DNA of 64,000 nucleotides from Silene conica (GCA_029255685.2 CM055320.2:7302614-7366613), one strand, 5' to 3'; counted from the first letter of the stretch, positions 33,010 through 44,984 are shown. Notes: generated by a model from the letters alone, not told the origin. Numbers and translations: made by a program.

Positions 33010-36000
33010 ACATAAGAAGAGTGGGAATTTAAAAGAGTTAAACTAAAAAATCGGATAACTTTGTGTGATTTTTTTTAGTGTTTAAGTCTACTTTAGTTAA
33101 GGAAAGCATGATGGGTTTAAGGGTTAGAAAAGAAGAGGTTGTTATATGGGAAATTATAGTAAATAAATGCATAGCACACCATTTATGTGATTTAAAGGAA
33201 AAATATTGAAACTTTTGTCAAACACGCATGCAAGTGATGAGCCTAGTTAGTGGACCATTTTCTATAGCCATTGCTTAATTTAGATAGATTATTGTTTAAG
33301 ACGCGTGTATCTGTTTTAAGTTTAGTTAAAATTGGTTAGTATTATTAAGTACGGTGTATTTTGTAATAGGGAAATTAAAGAAAATATTTGCTTTGAATGA
33401 TTGTGTCAGGTCGGAATATTGAATCTATTTTAACGTTAAGACGATATATATATCGTTGTAAGGTATACTAAATGCTTGATTTGAATCCTTTGGGTTTGAG
33501 ACTTTAATAATAATCGCTGTAACTGAGATCTTTTGTAAACTTTTGTATAATGTATAACAATTTTCTAATTACCGAGTAATTTATATATCTTATTTTAGAT
33601 AATATGATATTTTTTTTTATCTGCATTATTGTATTATTTTGAGAATTGTGTTGTATAAATAATCGGCTTGAATAATTAAGTAACACAAATTGATCTTATT
33701 TTGGACGCGAGTATTCGTTTTCAGCTTAAAACAGATTAAACAATATCGTTAAGAGTATTCATCTCAGTATAAAACAGATCAAACAACATCATTAAAACAA
33801 AGAAAAATGACTATGTATTAGCAGGGAATTTTCTTATCTTTACCAATGAGGCGATTTAATCTGAAGTCGAATATTTAGTAAACCACTTGGTATGTGATTA
33901 ACTTAGTCGGCTAGTCTAAGAGACTAAGACTCTAGCTTATGGGACAAGTGTGTATTGTAGGAAGTTTCTTTGTCTTTACATAACGGAGGATGTCATCGAA
34001 AAGATTTAAAGTTAAATCTAATGGAAAAGACGAAGAGAATTTCAGCTCTATAAAAATATAGTGGTAAAACATTTCATGATGTATGTAGCTTAATAAAATG
34101 TGGATGTGCCATGCAATTTTTTTGATTGATGTAAGCTACATACGTATATTGCGTTCATTCACTTAGTAAGCACTTGTGTAATTGATGAGCAAAGAATGTT
34201 GATAATGAATTAAGAAATACTATATGACAACTACGTTATCAGGAAATATTGTAAATAACTCTTAGAACTTTTATAATATGTGTAATTATTCTCTTTAAAT
34301 TAGAAAAGTAACAAATTAATCCCGGGAGTTCATTTTAATATGCAATTAAACACATATTTAATTTTAAGAACGAATTTATTAAAATAATATTTGAATATCA
34401 TTGACTGTCAAAATTATTGATCAATTTTATTCCTAAAACTCGTTATTATTAAAAACACGTTTAAAATATTTTTCTAATGATTTTGGTGAAAATAATTATA
34501 ATACGAGAACTTTTAGTGAAATTACAATGAAAAGTTACTTAATCAAATTTTTATTTATATTAAATTTCGTTCGAATTTTTATTTGTATAGGTAAATATTG
34601 TATTTAATTTTAATAAATATTTTTAAAATGATTTTTATAATATAAAATAATAAGTAGCTTTTAGTTAAAAATGGCATAAGACTTGGTTTGCATTTAATTG
34701 TACATTTTTAAAAATTTATGGGGCTAATTTAACATAAGTAATACTTAAGTGGTTGATTTGCACATAATATATAAGTTATGAGGATAATTTGTTACATCAA
34801 GTAACTTATCCAACAAGTCCTTTGAAACTTCACATATAATCGCGATAGTAAATTGTAAAGGACGATAATTTTTTTCCCTTTTTTGACAACGGTAAAGAAC
34901 AGACGATGAAAAGTTTGACGTGCCTCAACCTCTTAAAAATAAGTACATGTTGATCTTACTACTCGCAACGCAAGTGTGAAGTTTAGAGATTAGAACTTCA
35001 AAACTCTCAATGATCTCAGGTTCAAACCAAGTATGAACAATTCTGTAGGGAATTGTGACCTGAGACTATGCCTTTGTTTTAAAAAAAATTGTTCATATAT
35101 TATACGTAATTTGTAAGCTATCATGTATACTCGAGAATTTACGCTCCCTTCTAGTTTGCTTTTCTTGAACTCCAGTAGAGTGTTAGATAAGTGTTAGGAC
35201 TTAGGAGAGGGACATGGACGACTAATATGAACCGATTTGATTTGGGAAGCATGTTCCTTACCAATAACATATTTGACCGTTTTGATGAAAGTGATAAAAT
35301 CCCTTATTAATAATGAGAACATGCTAATCGTCTTGAACTTTCTAATTTCTATCCATAAAATTACTTTCCAAATTACTTTCACCCCATTAGAACATGCACA
35401 CCTGAAAAAACCATTTACCAACCTAGGTCAATACTATAAGTCATTCTTTTTGCACATTTGTGTAATATAAGTTGCAAGATTTTTTTCTTTTGTATATATT
35501 TCGATTTTCTTAAACTGATGACTGGAGTTTCAGAATCGGTTTTATATTCTAACACGTCCCTCACATAAAAACCCTTTGGACTTGAAGTGTGGGTGTAATT
35601 GGAGAATTAAGGGGAGTGGAATTCAAACCCGTAACTTTTTTGTCACAATGGTTCTGATAACATCTGAACCAAAAGTTTAACCTAATAATTATAGTCTCAA
35701 GGTCAATTTTATATTATAACAAATAGTACTCGTAATATGTTACGTAATGAATAAATCCTTCTCAAATCGGAAATAAAACAGTTCAGATTCATGCTCAATT
35801 GTTCATACGACACATGAAGTGGACATTTATGCGTACTTTATGCGAGGGAAACTTGCAACTATATGTAACTACTAACTATATATATTTGTAACCAACGTAA
35901 ACGGCAATGAGGGTTGAGTACTTGAGTGTTCTAATTCCTATTTCATCATAAATTATTTGACTTTTTATGCATTTTAATTTTTTTATCTACTCGATCGTAT

Positions 36001-36110
36001 ATAAGTGATACTTAACCTTTCACAAAATTAAGTCTTACTGAAAAATCATTTCCCATGACCCAAATTCAAATATTATTTTAATTTTAAGATATCGTATTAA
36101 GCTAAAACTA
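33010..36110. other. Long AT-rich intergenic region
   Basis: No gene is supported. Around 35000-35090 and 35580-35690 are short retrotransposon-like scraps (for example GGTTCTGATAACATCTGAACC). The stretch 34260-34800 is extremely AT-rich. Open frames on both strands at 35194-35470 overlap and show no domain. Confidence 0.45.
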
Positions 36111-36115
36111 TGATA

Positions 36116-36637
36116 CTCCCTCCTACCCATTATAAGTGTCCCGTTGTTCATTTTGGTTTATTCGTCAAAGTGTGCCGTTCTCTACATTTAGTACTTCCTC
36201 CATTCCAATCAATTCTATACATTTCACTTTTTCGACACTATTCACAAGTCGAGTGAATTTTCGACACAACTTCTAATATATAACATAAAAGATAGTCATG
36301 TGAGATCTTGTTTAAATTGTCTTACCGAGTACATTGTCAATATCAAAGTTTTATAATTTTTATCGTTATGTAACTAAAGATATTAACAAAAGAAAACGAT
36401 TATTGGCAAACGTAAATAAAACAAATGTATAGAATTGATTGGAATGGAGGAAGTAACTTTTTGGGCTGTTTTATTACCCTAATACCCTTCCCTATTTCTA
36501 TATATTACCCACCACCCACCCCTAACATTCTCTCTCCAATCTACATACCCCTACACTAAACAAAATATTAAACAAGTATCATTCCTTAAATCTTATACTT
36601 TGTCCACAATGGGACACTTATAATGAATATGAGGGAG
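36116..36637. mobile_element. Stowaway-type MITE interrupted by another Stowaway
   Basis: CTCCCTCCTACCCATTATAA at the left matches CTCCCTCATATTCATTATAA on the minus strand at the right, with TA outside both. The arms extend through AGTGTCCC. The nested element at 36194-36453 accounts for about half the length. Confidence 0.85.
36194..36453. mobile_element. Stowaway-type MITE nested in a Stowaway
   Basis: CTTCCTCCATTCCAATCAAT at the left is repeated on the minus strand at the right over more than 20 bp, with TA on both outer sides. The match runs into TCTATACATTT, so the termini are long and nearly perfect and this insertion is younger than its host. Confidence 0.88.
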
Positions 36638-36915
36638 TATTATTTAATCACAAATTATTATTTGCAACTGTAATAACCCGTATTATTATTATTAAATATA
36701 ATAATTTTATGGGTAGATGATATAATTATTTATAATTGCTCGTTCAACAAGCTAGTGTACACTCGTTTTATGTTAAGCGTTTTGGACTTCGGTGGGATTC
36801 GAAATGGGAACCTAGCCATCAAATGATAATAATAGTAGTGTGGTGTTGGTGAGGCTCGAACCTAGGACCTGTGGCAGCATGGCCATGGGCCTCGTTTTGC
36901 GTGTAAAACTATAGC

Positions 36916-37494
36916 TAGGGATGGCAATGGATCCTGGATCCGGTCCAGATCCGTAAGACCCGACCCTGATGGACCGGATCTGGATCTATTTTTTTAGACC
37001 CGTTGGATCCGGGTCGGATCTGGATCCACTACTTTTAAAACGGATCTGGATCTGGATCCTCCTACGCAGACCCTGAAGGATCCAGATCCGTTTCTGGACC
37101 CGTTTTTATAGTAAAAATATGAAGTTTTTCGTCTTAGTTATTTTGTTTCTTGAGTTGTGTTTGGATTACTTGGTCATAATAATTATTACTTGCAATATTT
37201 GGTTGAAAATAATTGTCACGCTACTAGCTACTTCTCCTTTTTATTGTATTTCGAAAAATAGATATCAATAGTGTTATGGCGCATGAGTTTTTTTTTTTTT
37301 TTTTTATAATGTGGGGGTTAGAAACTTGGACCCGTAACGGACCCGGATCCGATCCGGATCCGTTGGATCTGGATCTAGATCTCACATATTTGGACCCGTT
37401 GGATCTGGATCGGATCTGGATCCAAGGTATACAATGCGGATCTGGATCTGGATCCTACTGGACCCGGTCCAGATCCGGTCCGTTGCCATCCCTG
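36916..37494. mobile_element. hAT-type element, TIR TAGGGATGGCAA, GGATCC-rich
   Basis: TAGGGATGGCAATGGA at the left mirrors GTTGCCATCCCTG at the right. ACTATAGC (36908-36915) and TCTATAGC (37495-37502) flank it, seven of eight matching, as an 8-bp TSD. Both subterminal regions consist of GGATCC/GGATCTGGATC words, giving long self-complementary arms. The 85-codon frame inside is built of these repeats and is not a gene. Confidence 0.75.
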
Positions 37495-38006
37495 TCTATA
37501 GCCCACGTTGGTGTTTTCCTCAAACAACTATAAACCCTACCTACTGCCGTCACTTTTGAATCAACACAATTTCTAAAACCTAGACTACCCTAATCTGCAT
37601 TCCAACACCACACATCCGCATCCGTCACAGCAGAGAGTGATTAGGAGGTTCTCACGGTGGTCATAAGGTGGTCTAAGGGTGGTCGAAACACTTGAGAAGG
37701 AGGTAAGTCAGCACGTCGTTCTTTCATAATGTTCTGTCTGCGTCTTTTCTATCTATTAGTTTAAGTCGTGTCCTTGTGTTATTGTGGCTGACTCTCGTAC
37801 AATAATGAACTATGGGGTTTGGGAGTCATGCCTAACCACGGTCGTACCTTCATCATCCACCGAGGAACACCAGGCAAGGCTGTTTTCTGCCGCCTGTCAC
37901 AGGAATTCCGTCAAACACTTTAAACAGGGTCTTGGTGTATACGTTTTAATATTGGTTTAGATGCTTTCCTTGTGCACGTGGTTGGTGGTTGTGGACTGGT
38001 GGTGGT

Positions 38007-38600
38007 TAGGGATGTCATTGGGGCGGGTACAAGTGGATACCGCCCCGCACCCGCCCCAGTTGGGGCGGGGATGGGTATAACTTTGGCGGGTGGTGGGGCG
38101 GGTACGGGTACGAAAATTGTACTCGCCATGGGTAGTGGGGCGGGGATGGTTTTTGCGTGATACCCACTTCATACCCGCCTACCCGCCTACCCGCCAAATA
38201 TTACAAAAATTAATATCATTATTACAATAATTTTACAAATATTATTTTGTTATAATTAAGACGTAATGTTAAAAATAGTTATTTTATAAAGGATTTTACC
38301 AACCTCTTTGGTAAATAACTAAAATTATATAAACAAATTCCTAAAAATAGAAATTAATAGTGATTAAACTAACTTTTACGAAAAAAAATCGGAAAAATTT
38401 ATGGTATAGCGGGTTAATGGGTAGGTGGGGCGGGGATGGTTTTGGAAACTTGTACCCGCCATGGGTGGTGGGGCGGGGATGGTTTTGAAAACTTGTACCC
38501 GCCATGGGTGGTGGGGCGGGGATGGGTACGAGATTTTCTTGATGGGTACGGGTACGGGGGAGCCTATATCCAGCACCGCCCCGCCCCAATGACATCCCTA
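38007..38600. mobile_element. hAT-type element, TIR TAGGGATGTCATTGGGGCGG
   Basis: The left end TAGGGATGTCATTGGGGCGG is mirrored exactly by CCGCCCCAATGACATCCCTA at the right. GTGGTGGT flanks both sides (37999-38006, 38601-38608) as an 8-bp TSD. Inside, GGTGGGGCGGGGATGG and its complement recur as GC-rich subterminal blocks with an AT-rich centre (38190-38400). Confidence 0.85.
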
Positions 38601-39130
38601 GTGGTGGTCTGGGGAGTGCTGTGGTTGGTGGTCACGGTGGGTATAACCGGTAGGGTAGGTGTCTAAGGGGGTGTTTGTTGTCCTAGGTTGTCACGGTTTC
38701 AGTTTTGTGTGTAAGGACAGGGGTGTTGAAGGTGGTACCACCGTTGACTCGGGGGAGGTCGACACGGTGGTACCACTGCCGTGTATGGGTTTTGTGTCAG
38801 GGGTGGAATAGGTGGTGGTTTCAGGCGATGATAGGGTCGCTGGAGGGTGTCGACAGTGGGGGTCTGTTCATACGGATTCATGGGGTTCAGGTGGGAACCA
38901 GGCCTGGTTAGGCTCTGGTCCGTCTCATCTGTGAGTGTCGAGGGTTGGGTAGGAGTGTCGGTGGTAGCAGGTGGTTGGGAGACTGGTGTACGGTGGTTGT
39001 CGGTGGTGGTAGTGGTGTTATGAGGTGGTATAGGGGACTGTTTTCGAGCGCGCGAGTATTGTCGAAGTAGGCTGTTAGACCTTCGCGGAATTGTTGTTGT
39101 TTCAACGTGAACCACACCACCTTCTTTATC

Positions 39131-39131
39131 A

Positions 39132-39167
<36 letters not shown>
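39131..39167. repeat. ATT microsatellite
   Basis: About eleven uninterrupted TTA/ATT repeats within the probable solo LTR. Confidence 0.95.
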
Positions 39168-40251
39168 ATCTATCTACTAATACTATTGGTATTATTATTA
39201 ATTATTATCCTTGAATTACCTATTTTGGGTCAATATCTTATATGGCTAGTAATGTGTACGTTAAGGAGGTTACCATAATTAGAAAGTTACCATTTTGGGT
39301 AATGTCTTTTGTAGGAAACTTTCCTTTTTAGGAAGTTACAATAAATAGAATACGTATTTATGTTACGAGATCTAGGGAGTTTTATTAATTATACAATATA
39401 TGTTTAGGTGGCAGCTTCCGCGTGGAACACTTCTAGTAGCAGCTGTTCATTTGACATTGCCTTTTGCAGTTTCGAGGTAGGGGAATATCTATGTCTGTGA
39501 TTGTGGTCTGACATGAGGATACTCATTATCTGATTGATATATTTAATTGTGATATATTGTGATTGAATGATTATTATTGATTATTGTGGAGAACGGGTCT
39601 TGTGAAATGGGTCTTGTGAAATGGGTCTTGTGATAAGGGACTTGTGATATGGCCATGGGAGGTGGTGTGGTGTATTGGAGGTGATGTGGAGAAATGATGG
39701 AGGAGGAGATGGAGGAAATGTATATTGTGTTATTTCATGTCTTGATTATATTACCTACTCAACCTCGTGTTGACCCTGTTGTTGTTTGCATGTGTCTGCG
39801 TTGATCCAATTTATTGGGGAGCAGAATGACAGGTCTTAGACTCTTGGAAGCTGGAAGGGAGGAGAGACTATGAACCAGACCTATCTAGTGCTAGCTCACG
39901 CTATCTAGTCTTTCACCTAGTCTAGTCTGTTGTTTATTTCTTTGTAAGACGGTTGTAATACTTTGAGACATTTTTGTTTTCACGTTTAAACTACTTAATA
40001 AAGTACTGTGTTTCTTCGATTTGTTATCTGCTACCTCGGTTATCCGAGATGGTAACACCCTTGGTTATTTGGGGAGTCCTAGATCAGACCTCTAAATAAA
40101 TGGGGGTGTTACAGCAACGACACTATCCGTCGCAAGCTTGTGACGGATATCATTTTGTCTCACAAAATACCCACTTTTTCTCTCTTTCCAACATTATTCC
40201 TGTGGTTCCCTTTCTCCACTACTTATTTTGTATCCATTTTATCTCACATGC

Positions 40252-42715
40252 ATTATTTTCTAATGGAAAAAGTGACTTACTTAAGCTCTTAGGTAAGTGA
40301 AAATGGCTACATGAATTATATTTCCTACATGGCAACTAAGCAATATTTTCTAATCCACACGAATTCTAAAATCATGTGTTTTACAACTTACTAGGCAATA
40401 TAAATTCTCACATGCAACCAAACGACATACTTTAAAGTTATTTTTCTTGTTTTTAATGGGTATATTTTCTTATTCCCAAATACTATTACTTCGAATGTCG
40501 TGTGACCAGAAAAATGTGACCACTTCTTGGTAAATATTAACCATCTTATTTATATAATTACAGAACACTTTAGAAGCTCTGTTTGAGCCACGTTGTCAAC
40601 GCATGTTTTGGTTTTTTTTAAAAAATTCTCTCAGGTGGGTCCCGCAATGTGTTTGATGAATTTCCTGAGTCATAACCGCCCGATATTCTAAATAAATGCC
40701 TGATATCGTAGTTTCAGAAATATTACGTAACATTTTTATATAAATTCGTAAACATAAATTTCTACGAAAAACGGTCAATTTGTATAACATAAAATTAAAT
40801 ATTATATAATCGAATATATATGTCCCATCTAAAACGATTAGACAACAATTTAAATAATTAGAATAAACATTATAATAATTAATAATTTACAACAATACAA
40901 AACCGACCATACAAAATTAAAAAAATATTAAAATAACGTAGAAATTAATATACAACCAGGAACAGTGTACAAGTTAAAACATATATCAAACAAAACAACT
41001 AATGTAGTTTATCATGAAATTTTTCAGTTTTTAGAATCAAATTAGTTTCAGAAATATCAATTTTATATTTATGTTTTCATGAATGATAATGTAATCGTTA
41101 TTCATTTGCACAACTGTTTTGATTTTATAGTAATATTTACATTTTTTGGTACTCAATTTGATGTTCTAAATTTTAATTATAGCATGCATTTTAACGTATT
41201 ATCAATATAATAGAAATTGAACGCAAAATATTCACGTATTATTGACATTATTCGCAGTACACATTTTACTCGTTGCAGTACACTGTTGACAATTTTACCC
41301 CTCTCATTTTCCTTTTCATTTTCTCTCTCTGGTCTATCTCTAATGTTTTCTCTCCATATCAAAATGTGTACTACGAAAAATAATTTATTTTCTCAGTATA
41401 TTTTTACCCAATACAGTAAAATGTGTAATGCGAAAATTAATAGTATAAGTATTAATTATTAGTTTTATTTTATTTTTATTATTTTATTACTTTTTTGTAC
41501 CCTATTTTCATGACGAGTAATTTTATAAAAACAATATGCGCAAAAATTAACGTAAGGTAACATAATAATTAAGAATATATTGAAAAAAAAGGAAAAGAAA
41601 CAAAAAATAACTGTACTACTTTGAGTAAAACGAAAAAAAACACAAATTAATGAAATATGTTTGTTTAGTACTAATTGACAAAGATTGATTAAGCAATTAA
41701 CATATGTTGATTTGGTTTCTAAATCAATTGAAGTACTACGTACTATTAAGCATGTCAATTCGTTTCTAAATAATTAACAATGATTCTTCTTTTCAAGGTG
41801 ATGAACAAACCCTAATTAAAAAAGAAAATATATTATTAAAAAAAACAATCAAATTACTAAGTAATACGAAGTATAAAATTAATGAATTAATTACCTGTTC
41901 GTCACTTGTAAAGGTTTCAAGATTAGAGAGAAGAAAGAGAGAATTAGGTTTAATATTTTTCTAGGGAAGGGTAACAAATGGAAAATTTAGTGTAAAAAAT
42001 ACTGTATTGAGTAAAAAACGTACTGCGAAAATAAATTACGAATATTAATTATCGACCATAGTTTTTTAAAAATATATCGGTGTAATTTTGCACGAGTTAA
42101 AAACTAGTTTTTAATAAATAAAGCTCACTTTTTATAACTACATAATGACCAATATTTTCAAAATATTCACTATATACCATAAAATGATCGCTATTTACTT
42201 AAAATTTATCATATTTTACCCAATTACATGAAAAAGATCATTATGCCTTTGTTTCTTGTTATAGTTATTTAGAATGCATATTGATCGACCCAATAAAATA
42301 CTGTTAGGTTAGGCTGAATTTGGTTTGTCTGGTGATCGTGAGAAGCGAATGGCCTAATTTTGCCCCTATCCCACCACCACACTTCTTCGACATGCATTCT
42401 AATTTCTAATTTAAATGGAAAATCGAGCAATTAAAGTGTCGATTTATCATAAAATAGTTACTCTACATACCATAAAATGTATTTTTCTTAATTTTACCAT
42501 AAAATGTATTTTTCTTAATTTTTCAAAATCGCCTCGTATTTTTCTTACTATTTTAAAATCAATTATAAACACAAATAAAATTAATGAGATACTATCCTTC
42601 GTATATTTTATGGGGACGAGTAATAATTTAAGTAGTATTGTACTATGAATTATAAAATGATTTTCACAATAGCTTGTACGGTGTATAACACAATAATTAC
42701 ATACATATACTCTCT
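40252..42715. other. AT-rich intergenic DNA
   Basis: No gene is supported. Several A/T runs and short ORFs (for example 41465-41758) lack domains. TACCATAAAATG words recur near 42170-42520. Confidence 0.45.
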
Positions 42716-42719
42716 CTGT

Positions 42720-42797
42720 CTCGTAATATATTTACACTTCTTTTATTTTAAGGGGTAATGTAAAGGAAGTATAAATATATGACTGAGACAGAGGGAG
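42720..42797. mobile_element. Short Stowaway-type MITE
   Basis: CTCTCTCTGTCTCGTAATAT at the left mirrors CTCCCTCTGTCTCAGTCATA on the minus strand at the right, with TA outside both ends. At 78 bp it is a deleted form. The SINE next to it duplicated its right terminus. Confidence 0.7.
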
Positions 42798-42821
42798 TAC
42801 AAGATACATACTGCTTGTTAT

Positions 42822-43287
42822 TTATTTTTTTTTTTATTTTTTTTGAATGACGTGGGAACCTGCAACCGCTACTTTTGATGGCACTGGGTAAACCCCGAGC
42901 ATACGTGATAGCCTGCAGCCGCTACCTTTGATGGCACTGGGTAAACCCCGACGTACATTAGGTTTTTTTTTGAATGACGTGGGAACCCGCAACCGCTACC
43001 TTTGGTGCGCACTGGGTAAACCCCCGAGCATACGTGATAGCCTGCAAACCACGTACACTAGGTTAACCACCTTTTTTTACGGGGTGACAGACTCGAAATC
43101 TAGCATACGTGATAGCCTGCAAACCACGTACACTAGGTTAACCACCTTTTTTTACGGGGTGACAGACTCGAAATCTAGAAGACATAGCCTCAAGCTAATT
43201 TACCCCCAAGATTGCTCTTGGTGAGGCTTGAACCTGAGACCCTTGGGAATGTGACCCAAGTTTTAACCACTAGACTCCACCCTTGCG
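42822..43287 (-). mobile_element. tRNA-derived SINE with internal tandem duplications and 35-bp TSD
   Basis: On the minus strand the unit begins with a tRNA-like head: GTCTAGTGGTTAAAACTTGG (A-box region) and GGTTCAAGCCTC (B box), and ends with a body of the GGGTTTACCCAGTGC / GTAGCGGTTGCGGG type seen in plant SINEs, then an A-rich tail adjoining the left flank. GACAGAGGGAGTACAAGATA plus 15 more bases flanks both sides (42787-42821, 43288-43322) with one mismatch. The body contains a perfect or near-perfect 75-bp tandem duplication (43027-43176) and about three copies of the tail block (42848-43020). Confidence 0.75.
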
Positions 43288-43476
43288 GACAGAGGGAGTA
43301 CAAGATACATACCGCTTGTTATACAATAGAAATACAACGTATAGAAATAACTAAGATTTGTATTATAAACGACAGAAAACAAATAAGTTTGCTTTATTGA
43401 TAATGTTCATTATCGACCAAATACAAGTACTTAAGTACGTAATCGGTACCTAACATCAACGTTACATACTAACAAA

Positions 43477-44115
43477 TCATTTAGCTTTGACAAACACAAC
43501 GACAAGAGGAGTAGCACTATCATCTAGACTCAACAAATTTACACCTTGTTCATTAGTCACAATACCAACATCTTTAGACACGGCCGTACCTCCCAAAGAC
43601 GACATACTATACCTTATCGTATAACCATTCTTCTCATCATTCTTCATTATCCTAAAAAAACTAATTTCATCCCCTTTTCCACCATCAAGCACCACGAACC
43701 CGTTATCAGATGGGGTTTCCGTAGACACGCTCCATATAGTTGTGTAAAGACGATAACATTTAGGTAAAATGCTAAGGTACTTGAAAGCAATGTTATGATC
43801 GGAGGAGCCTTGTTGAACGTAAACTTGTTCCGGGTCATCTGGGTAGAACAATAGCGGGATGCCAAGGTCTTGAGGACCTGATTTGGATTGGGATACGATG
43901 AATTCAGGGCATGAAGCGGAATCGTTGTTATACATGGTTAGACCACCTTCGACTGATGACTCAGTTGCTGGGACCGCGTTGTAGAATACACCCGCGACAA
44001 GGGGGTGGCCTTTGGTGTCTAGGACCGCTGTGTTGTTGTAGTTGGCGGTGGTTAGTTGAGCAGGAAGGGAAATGAGAAGCATAAGAAGGGTGGCTAATTC
44101 GGAGAGGTGTGCCAT
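43477..44115 (-). CDS. Kunitz (STI)-type inhibitor-like protein, copy 1
   Basis: A single-exon frame of 212 residues. Residues 1-24 (MAHLSELATLLMLLISLPAQ...) form a signal peptide, so the protein is secreted or vacuolar. The Kunitz/STI signature follows: AVLDTKGHPLVAGVFYNAVPA, then CPEFIVSQS and LGIPLLFYP. Beta-trefoil strands continue to VNLLSLDDSATPLVVVFVKA. Only two Cys remain (in SCPEFI and PKCYRLY), matching the first disulphide of soybean trypsin inhibitor; the second is absent. The reactive-site loop is not clear, so serine-protease inhibition is likely by family but unproven; miraculin-like or storage roles are possible. A paralogue is at 55014-54373. Confidence 0.88.
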   Translation of the reverse strand: MAHLSELATLLMLLISLPAQLTTANYNNTAVLDTKGHPLVAGVFYNAVPATESSVEGGLTMYNNDSASCPEFIVSQSKSGPQDLGIPLLFYPDDPEQVYVQQGSSDHNIAFKYLSILPKCYRLYTTIWSVSTETPSDNGFVVLDGGKGDEISFFRIMKNDEKNGYTIRYSMSSLGGTAVSKDVGIVTNEQGVNLLSLDDSATPLVVVFVKAK

Positions 44116-44222
44116 TTTTTATTTGAACGTACGTATGATTGTGTTTGGAAATTTACGTAGAATTTGAGTTGCTATTATTAGATAGTTGAAGAGGTTTATA
44201 CGATATGGGTGATTAAAGGGAA

Positions 44223-44237
44223 TGCATGGTTTATATA
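44223..44237 (-). promoter_or_regulatory. TATA box and RY core of Kunitz copy 1
   Basis: On the minus strand TATATAAA (44237-44230) is followed within 2 bp by CATGCA (44228-44223), about 110 bp upstream of the ATG. The RY core CATGCA is bound by B3 factors such as ABI3/FUS3 in seed-expressed genes. The same arrangement precedes copy 2. Confidence 0.6.
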
Positions 44238-44607
44238 GATTATAGATGTGTTCGTCACTCGTTCAGTTATTTGTTTCGTCATAAAAGACTTGTCTTTATC
44301 TATTCCCCTGAATTTTATTTTATTCTGTTATAAATTTGTGATGGTGCCGTTTTCTATTTTGTGTCCTAAGAGCACACGTTTAAGTGTCTAAATAAATACA
44401 AAACCAAAGGATATAGTCATATAACATGAGATTTGTAAGTATAAACTTATTTTTTTCATATCAAGTGTAATATTCTTCTAATTATTTCGAATTTTTTGGT
44501 GTTTTGGGGTTATTTACCCAATTAATTGGGTAATTAGTGTTGTTTTGAAACTATTTTGAGTTATAGTGTCCACGTGACAGTTTGTGCGTTTTTTTCAGAT
44601 TTGTTGG

Positions 44608-44885
44608 TAAGCCGCTATACTTCTTAGCGGCTTTACCTTTGTTTTTTTTTTATTTTGACAGAAACTTACAGGAGGTGTTGATTGGAAAGAAAGACGGATA
44701 GTGAAGAAAACGCTGAGGACCTTAGCGGCTTTGTGGAAAAAAAACAAAAAAAAGGGAAAGCCGCCTAGGTTGTTGGCGGCTTTGTTGAGAAAGTCCAAAA
44801 AAAAAAATGCTACATTTTCCAGGAGGTTTATGGCTGGGGAAGTAATAAGGAAATAGGGGAAGCCGCCTAGGTTGTTGGCGGCTTT
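44608..44885. repeat. Left subterminal GCCGC hairpins of the MULE
   Basis: Palindromes lie at 44608-44636 (AAGCCGCTA, 7-base loop, TAGCGGCTT), 44758-44784 and 44860-44885 (AAGCCGCC..GGCGGCTTT). The last two are near-identical. A half-site CTTAGCGGCTTTG lies near 44722. The right end has matching ones at 47382-47407, 47440-47465 and 47545-47569. Confidence 0.85.
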
Positions 44886-44984
44886 GGTGAGAAATGCAAA
44901 AAAAAAGGCAAACATTTTGTTCTATCTATTAATGACTCTAACACCCATTCCGAAAAACATGCTTCAAATACAAACTCCCATGCT

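Larger units (their letters stand above)
36669..40113 (+). mobile_element. Probable solo LTR, about 3.4 kb, carrying two hAT-type insertions
   Basis: The unit begins TGTAATAACCC and ends GGGTGTTACA, with the 5'-TG..CA-3' ends of an LTR. GCAAC flanks both ends (36664-36668, 40114-40118) as a 5-bp TSD. No internal domain, primer-binding site or second LTR is present, so recombination between LTRs is the simple explanation. Removing the two nested elements leaves about 2.25 kb, within the range of very long plant Gypsy LTRs. An ATAAA-type signal near 39990 fits the R/U5 part. It could instead be a different short element with TG..CA ends. Confidence 0.75.
36649..40251. mobile_element. MULE-type MITE (GTGACGG family) split by an LTR insertion, 3' end lost
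   Basis: CACAAATTATTATTTGCAAC (36649-36668) is the left end, and GCAACGACACTATCCGTCGC onwards (40114-40251) is the rest, including CTCACAAAATACCCAC and TGTGGTTCCC. Joining across the 5-bp duplication GCAAC gives the same order as the intact copy at 60574. The right end beyond TTATCTCACA is missing. Confidence 0.75.

Noticed and set aside
37276-37533. Asp/Leu/Pro-rich open frame
   Set aside because: It consists of the GGATCTGGATCC repeats of a hAT-type element and one of its TIRs.
37920-39132. Several overlapping Pro- or Gly-rich frames on both strands
   Set aside because: They arise from GC-rich subterminal repeats of the hAT-type element at 38007-38600 and from the LTR; frames on both strands have equal length, so none is preferred.
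43200-43285. Possible tRNA gene (A and B boxes, GTCTAGTGGTTAAAACTTGG)
   Set aside because: There is no acceptor stem or anticodon arm that closes, and the sequence continues into a SINE body with tail and TSD.
44605-44640. Hairpin as a host transcription terminator or microRNA precursor
   Set aside because: It lies within a transposon TIR and recurs at both ends, so an element-related role is simpler; the stem is too short for a microRNA precursor.
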